From: Flavobacterium galactosidilyticum
GTDB taxonomy: Bacteria; Bacteroidota; Bacteroidia; Flavobacteriales; Flavobacteriaceae
Assembly (NCBI RefSeq): GCF_020911945.1
Contig: NZ_CP087135.1
Coordinates: 1,736,001-1,800,000 of the forward strand
Reading direction: 5' to 3'
DNA length: 64,000 nucleotides
This document shows positions 1-9,787 of this stretch, in pieces (position 1 is the first letter of the stretch; every line of letters starts with the position of its first letter). Position numbers and translations under genes: made by a program. The notes below the pieces were generated by a model that did not search any database, was not told where the DNA came from, and saw only the letters and a program-made list of their open reading frames with translations.

Positions 1-2896
1 TTTCATCCGATAATAATTTACAGCTATTTCCTGTTTTATTTAGTTGAACGCGATATTTATAGCCATTCATTATATTTTTTACATTTGTTAGAACTAGACT
101 ATTTGTTGTAACTCCTGAGTACGTTGCATCGTTAACAATATTATTCCAGCCTGAACCTGAATTTAATTCCCATTGATAGGTTTCTGCATTATCTACAATG
201 TTAATAACTGTGTTTTGAAGTTCACATGTTGGAGTAGCTTGTGGTTGTATGGTAATTAGTATTGGTGAGGCAATTAAATAGTTTGCGTTTGGCGTAGTAT
301 AAGGTGCTCCAATAATCAATCCATTTGGATCTACTGTAAATGGAGAGCTTGCATACCTTCCATCGCCTTCAGGATCAAGAAAACCCGCTTCGATAACGTC
401 ATTACAAAGATCGCCATCGCTATCTAAATCACGATAATTTTTGATACCGTCGCCATCAAAGTCAGTAGCAGTTTCAACTGAATCTAAAATCCCATCATTA
501 TCGCTATCTAAATCTAAATAATCTGGAACGCCATCTAAGTCAGTATCTACTGGTGTAAATCCAGGTTCCAAGGCATTATCTAAGCCGTTTTTATTCGTGT
601 CGGCGTTTGACATAGCCACGGAAACGTTGCCCTGAGCTTCTATAGTATCCGGAATACCGTCGTTATCAGTATCGGTGTCTAAATCATCTGTGATACTGTC
701 ATTATCAGAGTCTCTTGTAATTATTTCTTTGATGACAAAAGTGGCTTTATTAGAATTTATATCTGAAAGATTATAGTGTATAAATTCTACTTTCTTTGCA
801 AGATAGGATTCGATTTTAAATGTACCTGTTCCGGGTAAGAGCGAAGTAGTTCCTTTTAATCTAAATCGGATTTCGAAAGAAGAAAATTCTTTAACGCCGC
901 TTTCAAAAACCCCGTCATAATTAGTGTCTACCTCAAGTTGCCCATCCGGATCTGTTAGTGTTAGTGTTTGTGATGGATCAACTCTTAAAACAAAATCACC
1001 GTCATTATTTGCCAATTCACTTACGGAAGTTGTTTGCGTGGCGGTATCTGCAGTAATATACTCAAAACTTATAGACCGTGGATTGGTAAAAGTCATACTA
1101 TAGGTATTCGATTTTGTAATTCCCGCTGGTACGATAGATAGAAATCCCCAATTAGTTTTCCCCAGTATAGGACCGTCTCCTGTAATTACTCCACTAAAAT
1201 TCGTTCCTAAAAGTGTGTTACTTTGATTTATAAAATTTGAAGTAGATTCGACAGTATTTAGTATCCCGTCATTGTCTAAGTCAATATCAATATTATTGTT
1301 TACCCCGTCTCCATCTGTATCTGGAGGACATATGCTAACTGGGATTTTATCGGATAATGTAGAAATACAATTTAAGATACTTCTTCTGACTTGGTAATAA
1401 CCAGCTTGTGTAGGGAGAATACTGTTGGATATTGCGCCAGGAATATCAACACCATTAAAAATCCACTGAAAACTATAATCTGGATCTGGATTAGTTTTTA
1501 ATGTTATGTTTGGAATACAGTTTCCTGTTACTGATAGATTAGTTTCTAATAGAATCTCAGGTTTTAAGTCAAATCCGGAGTAATATCCTCCGTAAGTGGC
1601 TACGTTGTTAGTCCCATAATAGGAAACATAAACTTGCTTACTGGATTTTATGCTAACATTTCCCGAAAGGGAATTAAGAGAGTAAAATACAAAATTGGAA
1701 TTTCCGGCAATTGGTCTAGGAGTTGATACAATTGGATTATTATCTATCTCAACCGTTGCACCAGTTTCAGTAACAATATTTACAGTACCGTTAAAAAATT
1801 TATTTCCAATTTTATCTATATCAGGTATATTATCAACCACTTTTGGGGTGGAACAATTGAGCGGTGGAACAAAAAATAAATTTTGATTAGCATTAGAATT
1901 TTCTCCAATACTTTGATAAGCAAATACTTTTTTAGATGTTTCTATGGATAAACTACCATTGGTAAAAGCACTTCCATCTAAGATATATTTTTGACCAGCT
2001 TCGATAGTTTCTACGGCAGTTGGGCTTCCATTAACAAAAATTTCAGTGTTATCTTCGTCTGCAATGAGTAAAACACGTTCTATTGCATTAAAACCATTTC
2101 CTTTTATGAAAATGTATTCGGCGCCAATTTTATCTGCGCCAACGATTTGATCAAAGCCTAAATCTCTTCCTGAAGTGCTAGCATTTGATGGATCGTTAGT
2201 TCCTCCAAATGATCCACTATTGACTACTATATTTTTATCGGACTCGATTAAGGCCCCAATTAAATTGAAGCCTGAAAGCCCATCGATTGCTAAAATATAA
2301 CTTTGATTTTTATTTAAAGTGATAGTTTCCGGCCCATCAAAAATAGTTCCGTCGGCTAAAACGGTTCCAGGTAGAATATTTGAAATGGTTATTGTTGTGT
2401 TATTCTCGGTAGCTAAAATTGAAAAGAAATTTAGTAGTCCAGCGATGTTTGATGTGTTTAACATTGCACCAGCTCTAAATCGCTTACCTAAAGCACTATT
2501 GCCTTTTGCTAGTAGTCCTCCCGCCTGATTTCCGTTACCTGAATTAGTTCTAACACTAGCAAATATCAAACCTTCAGCTTCAATAATATAACCTTTATTT
2601 GAAACTACTCCCGTTGAAGTACTTGTGACAAATAGTTGCGTATTAATACCGCTACCTATGTAGTGCTTATACGCATTGCTGTTGCTAACAGTCTCGTTTA
2701 TTATATTTCCACCAATTTCTATAATTTTAAAATTAACAATAGTAGTACTAGGTGTAGAGATATAAATATAATGGTCTTGAGGAGTTACCGCAGAATTATT
2801 ATTTGAAGTTAAGGGTGGTATATAGTGTGTCTTACTTAACTGAGCAAAGCAGGTTATTGATATAAAAGCAAATAAGAAAAGTAAATTTTTTTTCAT
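1..2896 (-). CDS. Large secreted surface protein with IgGFc-binding-like N-terminus and calcium-binding TSP3-like repeats (partial, C-terminus off the left edge)
   Basis: An open frame runs on the minus strand from ATG at 2896 through the left edge, giving about 965 residues without a stop. It begins with a signal peptide (MKKNLLFLFAFISITCFAQ). Residues 20-400 or so are beta-rich and resemble the IgGFc-binding N-terminal domain found in secreted Bacteroidota proteins. Further on come blocks of DxDxDG type (DTDGDGVNNNIDID, DSDNDGILDSVE, DFDGDGIKNYRDLD), typical of thrombospondin type-3 calcium-binding repeats, then an Ig-like segment where the window ends. A T9SS sorting domain would be expected in the missing part; this is inference. 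It lies 24 bp downstream of another T9SS cargo gene on the same strand. Likely a cell-surface or adhesin-type protein; the ligand is unknown. Confidence 0.8.
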   Translation of the reverse strand, partial: MKKNLLFLFAFISITCFAQLSKTHYIPPLTSNNNSAVTPQDHYIYISTPSTTIVNFKIIEIGGNIINETVSNSNAYKHYIGSGINTQLFVTSTSTGVVSNKGYIIEAEGLIFASVRTNSGNGNQAGGLLAKGNSALGKRFRAGAMLNTSNIAGLLNFFSILATENNTTITISNILPGTVLADGTIFDGPETITLNKNQSYILAIDGLSGFNLIGALIESDKNIVVNSGSFGGTNDPSNASTSGRDLGFDQIVGADKIGAEYIFIKGNGFNAIERVLLIADEDNTEIFVNGSPTAVETIEAGQKYILDGSAFTNGSLSIETSKKVFAYQSIGENSNANQNLFFVPPLNCSTPKVVDNIPDIDKIGNKFFNGTVNIVTETGATVEIDNNPIVSTPRPIAGNSNFVFYSLNSLSGNVSIKSSKQVYVSYYGTNNVATYGGYYSGFDLKPEILLETNLSVTGNCIPNITLKTNPDPDYSFQWIFNGVDIPGAISNSILPTQAGYYQVRRSILNCISTLSDKIPVSICPPDTDGDGVNNNIDIDLDNDGILNTVESTSNFINQSNTLLGTNFSGVITGDGPILGKTNWGFLSIVPAGITKSNTYSMTFTNPRSISFEYITADTATQTTSVSELANNDGDFVLRVDPSQTLTLTDPDGQLEVDTNYDGVFESGVKEFSSFEIRFRLKGTTSLLPGTGTFKIESYLAKKVEFIHYNLSDINSNKATFVIKEIITRDSDNDSITDDLDTDTDNDGIPDTIEAQGNVSVAMSNADTNKNGLDNALEPGFTPVDTDLDGVPDYLDLDSDNDGILDSVETATDFDGDGIKNYRDLDSDGDLCNDVIEAGFLDPEGDGRYASSPFTVDPNGLIIGAPYTTPNANYLIASPILITIQPQATPTCELQNTVINIVDNAETYQWELNSGSGWNNIVNDATYSGVTTNSLVLTNVKNIMNGYKYRVQLNKTGNSCKLLSDE

Positions 2897-2920
2897 CTGA
2901 TAAAAATATAAAAATTATTC

Positions 2921-4984
2921 CTATCTTTTTAACGAAAAATGCCCTTTTATTGTTTTTGAATCCGCTAATTTTATGTGAAACCAATAATCATCAGCAGGCA
3001 GCGGAATTCCATTATAACTACCATTCCATCCTGAGCTGGTCGCATTAAGTTGTTTTAGTAATTTTCCATAGCGGTCAAAAATGGTGATTATTGCCATAGG
3101 ATATAAATCAAGATTTTTTATTTTCCATAAATCATTGTAGCCATCTACGTTTGGCGTGAAAAAGCGAGGGTAATCAAGAACGTAAACCTTAGTTGTAGAA
3201 ATTCCACAACTTGTGTTGTCTCGAACATAAACTATATAGTCTCCAGGACGAACATTTGTAAATAGAGATTCATCTTGAAAAGTAATTCCGTCCAGTGAAT
3301 ATTCAAAAGGTCCGGTTCCAATTGTTTTTATCTCAACAGAATTATTTCCAGAAAAATCATTTATTATTACCTCATTTATGATATTTGGCGATGTGGTATT
3401 GTACGCAGTTACATTTAACTCGATTTCGTAAATACTATAACAATCAATTCCGTTCTCCACTCGTGCAAAAATGTTTTGATTCGGGATATTAGTGTAGTTA
3501 TTATTTAACTTATTCTCTTTGTTTACTGCGTCATCTAAAAAGGAATAATAGCCTTCTACTAAATAGGGAGCAGCAACTGCTGGGGTGATTTTAGGACTTA
3601 TTTCATTTGTTAAATGAAATACTCGAGTTCCATCGTCGATTGCATCATTATCACAAAAAGTTACGGTTTGAACAGCGTTTGAAATAGTCAAAACGTTAAG
3701 TTTTAGTTCAACAAAATCTAAACATTCTGCAGTAGCACTTGTAATACTAGCATAAACTGTATTGGTTGTAGATTTATAAGTGGTGGGATTAGTTATTTCT
3801 GTACCTGATAAATCAGAATAGTACTTGATACTATTGTTACTGCTTATATTGACAGAAGAAGTCATTTGGGTCAAGTCAAAAAGTGCAGTTCCACTACTAT
3901 CTCCACATTGAGTAAGCGTTTTCAGTATTGGATTCTTGTAACTAATTTTTACTTTTCCTACTGCAATGCAACCTGCTGCTAGTGAGATATTAACAGAGTA
4001 CGTTCCAGGACTATCAACTTCCAGAGTAGAAGTGGAACCAATTGAAGTTCTCCCACCATCTTTAAACCATTCGTAAGAATAAGCAGAATTTGATAATCCA
4101 GTGTCTAGAATAGTTTTTTCATTGAAACAAAGTGTTTGATCAGGACCCAAGTTGATTTTTGGAGCAAAACTACCCGCCTCAATAAAAACGGCTGAGCTAA
4201 AATATGAATTATTTTGATCAGCTATAACTAATTTTACATGATACGTTTTACCAACTTCAGTTGTACTGGAAGCATTTAAAACTTTTGTTTGTCCAGCATA
4301 ATTAATTGGGCTATTGTTAGTATTATAACCTCCATAATAATTCTCGTTTTCCGGACCACAATTTTTTATAGGTTCTGTTGAGTTTATAATGGCATTAATT
4401 TGAGGATGAATGCTTTTTGATGATACAGGAATTGAAGAATTGGGAAGTACTGCTATATTTTTATAGGAACTAGTACTCATTTTTTCTTTGATTAAAAAAG
4501 CAAAACCATCTGCATAATTACATGGGAAATCATCTTGATATTCATTAGAAGCAAAAATATAATTGAAACTAATAAAATCGGTGTTAGCTATAAAATCGAA
4601 TTCCAAAAATGTAGCGTTTAATGAATTTGAAATTGATAATACTTGATTTAAATCATTGTCTCCAGCCCAACTTGGGTTTTGGTTACGGTTAATGACAAAT
4701 GGACCAACTGAATTTATACTGCTCCAAGTACTTAAAACAATTCCTTCTTTTAAAGGAAAACTGCCACCTTGATTATTAAAATAACCATAACTGTTACTAG
4801 AACCAGAAAATGAATCTCCAGTTACTGTAAAATTTGAAGCACTAACACAGGGACTATTTATTAGGATTTCTTCAACGAGTTCTTGTGCGCTTTTAGAATC
4901 ATTTATAGCAATAGATTGAGCTGTCGCAATATAAGCGATGCAACTTAAATAGGTGTAAAGTATTGTTTTTATTAGAAATTTCAT
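2921..4984 (-). CDS. Choice-of-anchor L domain, T9SS type B sorting domain protein
   Basis: 687 residues with an N-terminal signal peptide ending near TAQS. The first third has the choice-of-anchor L signature (FDFIANTDFISFNYIFASNEY, here split as FDFIANTD and FNYIFASNEYQDD, then ADGFAFLI). The middle holds Ig/PKD-like beta modules with paired cysteines. The last 80 residues are the gliding-motility-associated C-terminal domain: FFTPNVDGYNDLW, IFDRYGKLL, GWNGSYNG, LPADDYWF and a basic end (LKR). That domain is the type B signal for export through the type IX secretion system, so the protein is predicted to be exported across the outer membrane and surface-attached. Its specific function cannot be read from sequence. 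It is probably co-transcribed with the surface protein gene that follows. Confidence 0.9.
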   Translation of the reverse strand: MKFLIKTILYTYLSCIAYIATAQSIAINDSKSAQELVEEILINSPCVSASNFTVTGDSFSGSSNSYGYFNNQGGSFPLKEGIVLSTWSSINSVGPFVINRNQNPSWAGDNDLNQVLSISNSLNATFLEFDFIANTDFISFNYIFASNEYQDDFPCNYADGFAFLIKEKMSTSSYKNIAVLPNSSIPVSSKSIHPQINAIINSTEPIKNCGPENENYYGGYNTNNSPINYAGQTKVLNASSTTEVGKTYHVKLVIADQNNSYFSSAVFIEAGSFAPKINLGPDQTLCFNEKTILDTGLSNSAYSYEWFKDGGRTSIGSTSTLEVDSPGTYSVNISLAAGCIAVGKVKISYKNPILKTLTQCGDSSGTALFDLTQMTSSVNISSNNSIKYYSDLSGTEITNPTTYKSTTNTVYASITSATAECLDFVELKLNVLTISNAVQTVTFCDNDAIDDGTRVFHLTNEISPKITPAVAAPYLVEGYYSFLDDAVNKENKLNNNYTNIPNQNIFARVENGIDCYSIYEIELNVTAYNTTSPNIINEVIINDFSGNNSVEIKTIGTGPFEYSLDGITFQDESLFTNVRPGDYIVYVRDNTSCGISTTKVYVLDYPRFFTPNVDGYNDLWKIKNLDLYPMAIITIFDRYGKLLKQLNATSSGWNGSYNGIPLPADDYWFHIKLADSKTIKGHFSLKR

Positions 4985-4999
4985 TGTCTAACAAATGTA

Positions 5000-5836
5000 C
5001 TATAAATCTCTATTTTTCAATAATTTATAAGAGGAGTAAACGAATATCACTGTCCAACTCAATACAATTATTATGGATACTAACTCGACATTATAATGCT
5101 TAACGTTATCTAAACCTATTTGTGTTCCTAAGTTTTTAACTACTGATAATCGGCTAAATGGTTCTACAATTAAATTAGACATCGATTCTAAAGGGAAAAA
5201 CTGCATGATAGAAGCTGCTTTCTCGTTATTTGGAAAGATCTTAAAGGTCAAAATTCCTTTTATGATTCCTTCTATAATATTCCAAACTAATAAAAAACCT
5301 AATGCAAATGCAGATCGTTTTACCAAGATTCCTAAAAATAAACAGAAAGAGAAGAAGCCAACTAATTTTATGAAATACGCTAATAGATATTCTAATCCAG
5401 AAAAAACAATATTCAATTCAGTATAAGATGAAAAACTAAATCCTAATAGGAGTGACATTACAAAAATAAATACAGTTGATACTGTAGCAAATAAAACAAC
5501 GGTTAGGAATTTAGAAAGAATAAACTCCTTTTTACTCATTCCGTCAATCAAATTTTGTTTTAATGTTCCATAACTGTATTCATTTGCCATCATCGAAACA
5601 ATTACGATAGCTAAAAATAATTTTAGTATGGCGGCGATATAAGTGTTGAAATGCCAAATAAACGGGAAGTTGAAAATGCCCATTTCTGCCAAATGAAATT
5701 TAAAAATTCCTAAATCAAATTTTATCGAGGCAATTAATGCAATAAAGGTTAAAAGTATAAAGTAAGTCAATGTTAAAACTCGACTGGCTTTATTTTTCCA
5801 TATTTTTTGAAGTTCTATTGAGAGCAATCGTTTCAT
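5000..5836 (-). CDS. ABC-2 type transporter permease subunit
   Basis: 278 residues with about six hydrophobic helices and the ABC-2 membrane family pattern: a cytoplasmic start (MKRLLSIELQKIWKNKASR), a first helix, then a coupling-helix region (NEYSYGTLKQNLIDGMSKKEF). This NEYSxGTLK element is typical of BcrB/NatB-like permeases. The gene follows the ATPase gene by 47 bp on the same strand, so the two form an exporter. The substrate is unknown; relatives act in antibiotic/peptide resistance or sodium extrusion, but nothing here picks one. Confidence 0.88.
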   Translation of the reverse strand: MKRLLSIELQKIWKNKASRVLTLTYFILLTFIALIASIKFDLGIFKFHLAEMGIFNFPFIWHFNTYIAAILKLFLAIVIVSMMANEYSYGTLKQNLIDGMSKKEFILSKFLTVVLFATVSTVFIFVMSLLLGFSFSSYTELNIVFSGLEYLLAYFIKLVGFFSFCLFLGILVKRSAFALGFLLVWNIIEGIIKGILTFKIFPNNEKAASIMQFFPLESMSNLIVEPFSRLSVVKNLGTQIGLDNVKHYNVELVSIIIVLSWTVIFVYSSYKLLKNRDL

Positions 5837-5883
5837 GATTTGAGTATTAAGTCTATTGGTCTTTGCTATTGCAATGAATTTAG

Positions 5884-6780
5884 TTATTTCTTTTCTGTCA
5901 GTTCTAAAAATTGCTCTTCCAAGCTGTTTTTTCTTTTGACCAAATGACTCAGAATTATATTTTTTTCGAAAAGGAATCTATTTAAATCTTTAGCTTCTAA
6001 GTTTTCTTTTAAATAGACTAAAATTTTCCCTTGCTCATTAACTACTTTTTTTGCAGCAGGATGCGTTTGTAAAACAGTCAGTAAGTGGTCCATATCATCG
6101 GCTTGTAATTCAAAAAAAACATCGTTTGCAGACATTCCATCTACTAAGCCGGTGTATAAAATCACTCCTTTTCTTAATACTAAAACATGAGTACAAACTT
6201 TCTCTACTTCGTCTAATAAATGGGAGGCAAGTAGTATTGTAGTTCCTTTAGCAGCAATTTGTTTGATAATATCCCTGATCTGATGAATTCCTTGAGGATC
6301 TAAACCATTTGTGGGTTCATCAAGAATCAAAATTTCAGGATCATTCAATAGGGCAGAAGCTATGGCTAATCGCTGTTTCATTCCCAGTGAGAAAGTACTG
6401 AATTTACTGTTTTGGCGTTCTGTCAAACCTACTAATTCCAGTTTTTCATTCACTTTAGCATAATTGATTCCTTTAATTTTGCAAACTAGTTCTAAGTTTT
6501 CCCTAGCAGTCATGTACGGATAGAAATTAGGTCTTTCTATAATAGCACCTACTTTTTTTAGTGCTTCATGTGTTTCCATTGCTCCTCCAAACCAGCTATA
6601 TTCTCCCGAAGTTTTATTTATTACATTTAATGTAATTCCTAAAGTAGTAGATTTTCCGCTTCCATTTGGACCTAGAATTCCATAAACATTGCCTTTTTGT
6701 ATTTCGAAAGAAACATTTTTTAATGCTTCTAGCGCACCGTAACGTTTGTTGAGATTTTTAACAGAGAGTATTGTTTCCAA
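5884..6780 (-). CDS. ABC transporter ATP-binding protein
   Basis: 298 residues with every nucleotide-binding motif present: Walker A GPNGSGKST, signature FSLGMKQRLAIA, Walker B and catalytic Glu LILDEPTNGLDP, and the switch His in LLASHLLDE. The C-terminal 80 residues form the accessory region usual in BcrA/CcmA-type ATPases. It pairs with the permease gene immediately downstream. Motif order and length match a complete half of an ABC-2 exporter. ATP-driven export is established for the family; substrate not inferable. Confidence 0.93.
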   Translation of the reverse strand: METILSVKNLNKRYGALEALKNVSFEIQKGNVYGILGPNGSGKSTTLGITLNVINKTSGEYSWFGGAMETHEALKKVGAIIERPNFYPYMTARENLELVCKIKGINYAKVNEKLELVGLTERQNSKFSTFSLGMKQRLAIASALLNDPEILILDEPTNGLDPQGIHQIRDIIKQIAAKGTTILLASHLLDEVEKVCTHVLVLRKGVILYTGLVDGMSANDVFFELQADDMDHLLTVLQTHPAAKKVVNEQGKILVYLKENLEAKDLNRFLFEKNIILSHLVKRKNSLEEQFLELTEKK

Positions 6781-6856
6781 AATGTTAGCGTTTTAGTTTT
6801 TTATATGACGAACAAAATAGGAAAATGTTACTCGATAATCTTAGAGTAGTTAATTC

Positions 6857-7246
6857 TCATATTAGTTCGGACATAGCTTTAAGTTTTTCGGCTGTAATAG
6901 GTTTCATAATATAGTCCTTAAGATATTGATTTTTTTTAGCCATTTTTATATCAGCGGGATCTATCGATGAGGTTACAATAAAAATAGAGATTTCTTTTTT
7001 TATTGATAATTTGATAAATTAATCCATAAACTGCCAACCATCCATTATGGGCATATTTAAATCGAGCAATATGGCATCAGGTATCTTGTCGCTGTCATCA
7101 CTGTTTATCTTTAATTCTTCTAATGCTGATTGGGCGCTAAAGAAAGAATAGATTTCATCACAAAATTGATTTTTCTTAATCAACATGGTCATTAATTTTA
7201 CCGTTAATTTGTCATCATCGATGATGTATATTTTTTTAGTTTTCAT
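6857..7246 (-). pseudogene. Single-domain response regulator, interrupted by a premature stop codon
   Basis: Reading from ATG at 7246 gives a CheY-like receiver: acidic pocket DDD at residues 10-12, phospho-acceptor Asp62 in ILLDLNMP, then MDGWQFMD followed by TAA (7019-7021). The same frame continues past that TAA without any shift as FIKLSIKKEISIFIV..., including the conserved switch Thr/Ser (VTSS) and Lys115 of YIMKP, and ends at TGA (6857-6859) after 129 codons, the normal length. Relatives have Glu at the stop position (MDGWQFLDEF), so one GAA to TAA change explains the break. The gene overlaps the 3' end of the histidine kinase by 11 nt, which suggests translational coupling. The 75-residue product lacks beta-4 to alpha-5 and should not fold as a receiver. 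Sequence error is the alternative. Confidence 0.85.
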
Positions 7247-9065
7247 TTAAATAAATTTTAAAAGTAGAGCCAACACCTACTTTGCTTTCAACTTCAATTT
7301 TGCCTTTCATGGCTTCGATTTGGTTTTTAGTAATAAATAAACCAATGCCTCTAGCATCGCTATTGTCGTGGAATGTTTTATACATCCCAAATATTTTATG
7401 ACCATTTTTTTCTAGATCTATTCCTAAACCATTATCTTTAAAGTTGATGATCGTATGCTTGTCACAAATCTCATAGTCTATTTCTAAAGTCGATGGTCTG
7501 TCATCCGCTTTATATCGAATGGCGTTTGTAAATAAATTAAACAATATACTCTCAAGGTAAGCGGGAACAGTGAAGATGGTTAAGTCATCTGGAATAGTGT
7601 CTAATATTGTGATTTGATTTTCTTTGATAAGCAGATCTAAATTGTTTTTGGTTTTATTGATTTCATCTTTCAAGCAAACATTTCTTTTCTCAATATTTAT
7701 ACTTTTCTGGATTGTGACAATTTCGTTTAAATATTCAATAGTTTCAGAAAGTCTTTCTGTTGCCTCTTTGAAAAGATCAATATAGGATAGTTTTTCTTCT
7801 ATATTATCAGTATCTTTTATTACTTCCAGAACCATAGACAAATTGCTGGTATGAGAACGGATATTATGAGAAATTATATGGGCGAAATTAAATAATTTCT
7901 TATTCTGATCTGTTGTTACCTCAAGTAATTTGTTTAGCTCTAATTCTTTACTTTTTCTAATGCTTACATCGCGACCAACTCCTATATAGTAGATTAGAAT
8001 ATTTTGCTCATTAAAAACTGGTGTGATATTTAGATCATACCAATACTTTTCTTTATTTTTTTTGTAGTTTAATATAGTGACTTTTATATTTTTCTTGGCA
8101 CGAATTGCCTTACTCAATAAATCGGTTGTATTCTTGTCTGTTTCGGGGCCTTTTGATAAATAACCGGGTGTAAATCCTACGATTTCCTTTAAGTTGAAGC
8201 CTGTAAGTTGCAAATAGGCTTTATTTGCCCAAATCGTTTTACCCATTGGATCGGCAATAATAATTGTTTCATTAGTTTCTGAAACTGCAAGAGAAAGCAT
8301 ATTCGTATAAGTTTCTCTACTTTTTCGCTTGGAAATGTCTCTAAAAAATAAAACTAAATAAGTTTTATTACCTATTGTATACTTTTTTCCAGAGGCGACT
8401 TCAACTGCAATGGACTCTCCTGATTTTGAATTTAGTTGAACCTCGTTTACACTATAATATTCACTTGTTAAATGATATTCAATAAAGTCAGATGTAGCTT
8501 TTTTGTCCTTGCTCTGTATTAATTTAGAAAGATTTTGTCCTAAAAGTTCGGTATCATTAAATCCCGATAATTCAGCTGCTCTGGGATTATATTGCGTAAT
8601 CATTCCATTAGAGGTATCAACTATAAAGATAGCATCATTAGCATTGGAGAAGATAGAAGTGAATTTTTCAACATTTAACTCAAGCTCTTTAACAAGATGT
8701 TGCTTTTTAGTAATATCTTGAAAAGTTCCCAATAATCGTCTAGGTTTTCCTTTCTTGAAAATAACTTGGCAAATACACTCAACGTATTTAATATTGTTTT
8801 TTGCAGTTGTAACTTGGAATTTGCCATGGAATGGAATTCCTTCATTGATAGCTTTATCGATTAATAATTTAATTCGATCTCTATTTTCACCTTCAGTATA
8901 GAATTCAATGCCACTTCCTTGAATAGGAACAAAATCATCTGCCACTTCCAGTATATTTCTTGTGACTACATCCCAATATGCTGAGGCTTTTTTTAAGTTA
9001 AGCTCCCATATTCCAATTTTTGTTGACTTCGCAGCATTGAGATATAGTCTAAGCTTGTTTGACAT
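7236..9065 (-). CDS. Multi-PAS sensor histidine kinase
   Basis: 609 residues, no transmembrane segment, so a soluble sensor. Three PAS modules: about 10-120 (PAC end LLGTFQDITKK), 130-248 (LVLFFRDISKRK) and 255-372 (YIGVGRDVSIRK). A HisKA-like dimerisation helix follows with the phospho-acceptor His400 in the motif HIISHNIRSH. The HATPase domain (about 500-609) has the N box NLFTNAIRYK, the G1 box DNGLGID and the G2 box ARGIGLFITK. All catalytic motifs look intact. Its only adjacent partner is the overlapping response regulator gene, which is broken. The ligand or cue sensed is unknown; bacteriophytochrome-like or redox sensing cannot be told from PAS sequence alone. Confidence 0.9.
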   Translation of the reverse strand: MSNKLRLYLNAAKSTKIGIWELNLKKASAYWDVVTRNILEVADDFVPIQGSGIEFYTEGENRDRIKLLIDKAINEGIPFHGKFQVTTAKNNIKYVECICQVIFKKGKPRRLLGTFQDITKKQHLVKELELNVEKFTSIFSNANDAIFIVDTSNGMITQYNPRAAELSGFNDTELLGQNLSKLIQSKDKKATSDFIEYHLTSEYYSVNEVQLNSKSGESIAVEVASGKKYTIGNKTYLVLFFRDISKRKSRETYTNMLSLAVSETNETIIIADPMGKTIWANKAYLQLTGFNLKEIVGFTPGYLSKGPETDKNTTDLLSKAIRAKKNIKVTILNYKKNKEKYWYDLNITPVFNEQNILIYYIGVGRDVSIRKSKELELNKLLEVTTDQNKKLFNFAHIISHNIRSHTSNLSMVLEVIKDTDNIEEKLSYIDLFKEATERLSETIEYLNEIVTIQKSINIEKRNVCLKDEINKTKNNLDLLIKENQITILDTIPDDLTIFTVPAYLESILFNLFTNAIRYKADDRPSTLEIDYEICDKHTIINFKDNGLGIDLEKNGHKIFGMYKTFHDNSDARGIGLFITKNQIEAMKGKIEVESKVGVGSTFKIYLNEN

Positions 9066-9787
9066 TTTTGTAGATTTAGTATTAAATTAATGTTTTTGGG
9101 GGTCAAATATGTATTCAAAAAATTGCCTTTCAATGGATGAAAAGCTGCTAAATTGATAGTTTTGTTAAACGTGGTATTTCAATTTTGAAGAATACAAGAT
9201 TTGGTGCAAAAGTACTTGTTTTTTGAGGAAATCTGTTTTGAAAACTTAATTTTTTTTACTGGATATGGCAGTAATAAAAGAGTTTTTTTACTAAAAAACA
9301 TTTACAAGTGTCTAAATCATGTGAGTCTTAAAAAATGCTTTTATTTACAATTGGTTAGTTAGAAATAGTGCAGTAAATTAACAGCAGAAGTAGCATTATT
9401 AATTGTTGTTTTGTAATTGTTTGGGATTGAAATGTTAAAAGGAAAATTCGGATGAACACAATATGGAAAAGTAAATAAGAAGTAAGTTTTTTATGCACCC
9501 GGGATTGAATAGCGTAATAAAAGCTTCCACTGCTACATTATAGCCAATTAAAAAACGTAATAATTGTAATTTCTATAAAAACCAGAATAAATGATCTATG
9601 GAATACAATTGAATTTTGAAATTTTTCAACTTAAGTTTGTGAAAATAGCTGTAATTTGTACTATATTCAAATTAATAAAACTAAACACTTTTAATTTATA
9701 GTTTATACTGCAATTCTGGAGTTTTATAATATGAAATTAAGTCTTAAAGTATCTTATTAATTGTAATTTATTATTAAACTTTTTAAA
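9066..9787. other. 722-bp AT-rich intergenic region with no supported gene
   Basis: This is the longest gap in the window. It separates the divergently read histidine kinase and the kinase-like gene. All frames are stop-rich and no tRNA, rRNA or strong hairpin is apparent. The only feature that stands out is a short GC-richer patch (gcacccggg, about 9495-9503). Promoters for both flanking genes must lie here, but no exact TAnnTTTG box is placed convincingly. Confidence 0.6.

Noticed and set aside
9066..9787. A hidden gene or structural RNA in the long intergenic region
   Set aside because: All frames are full of stops and no conserved RNA fold could be recognised by eye.
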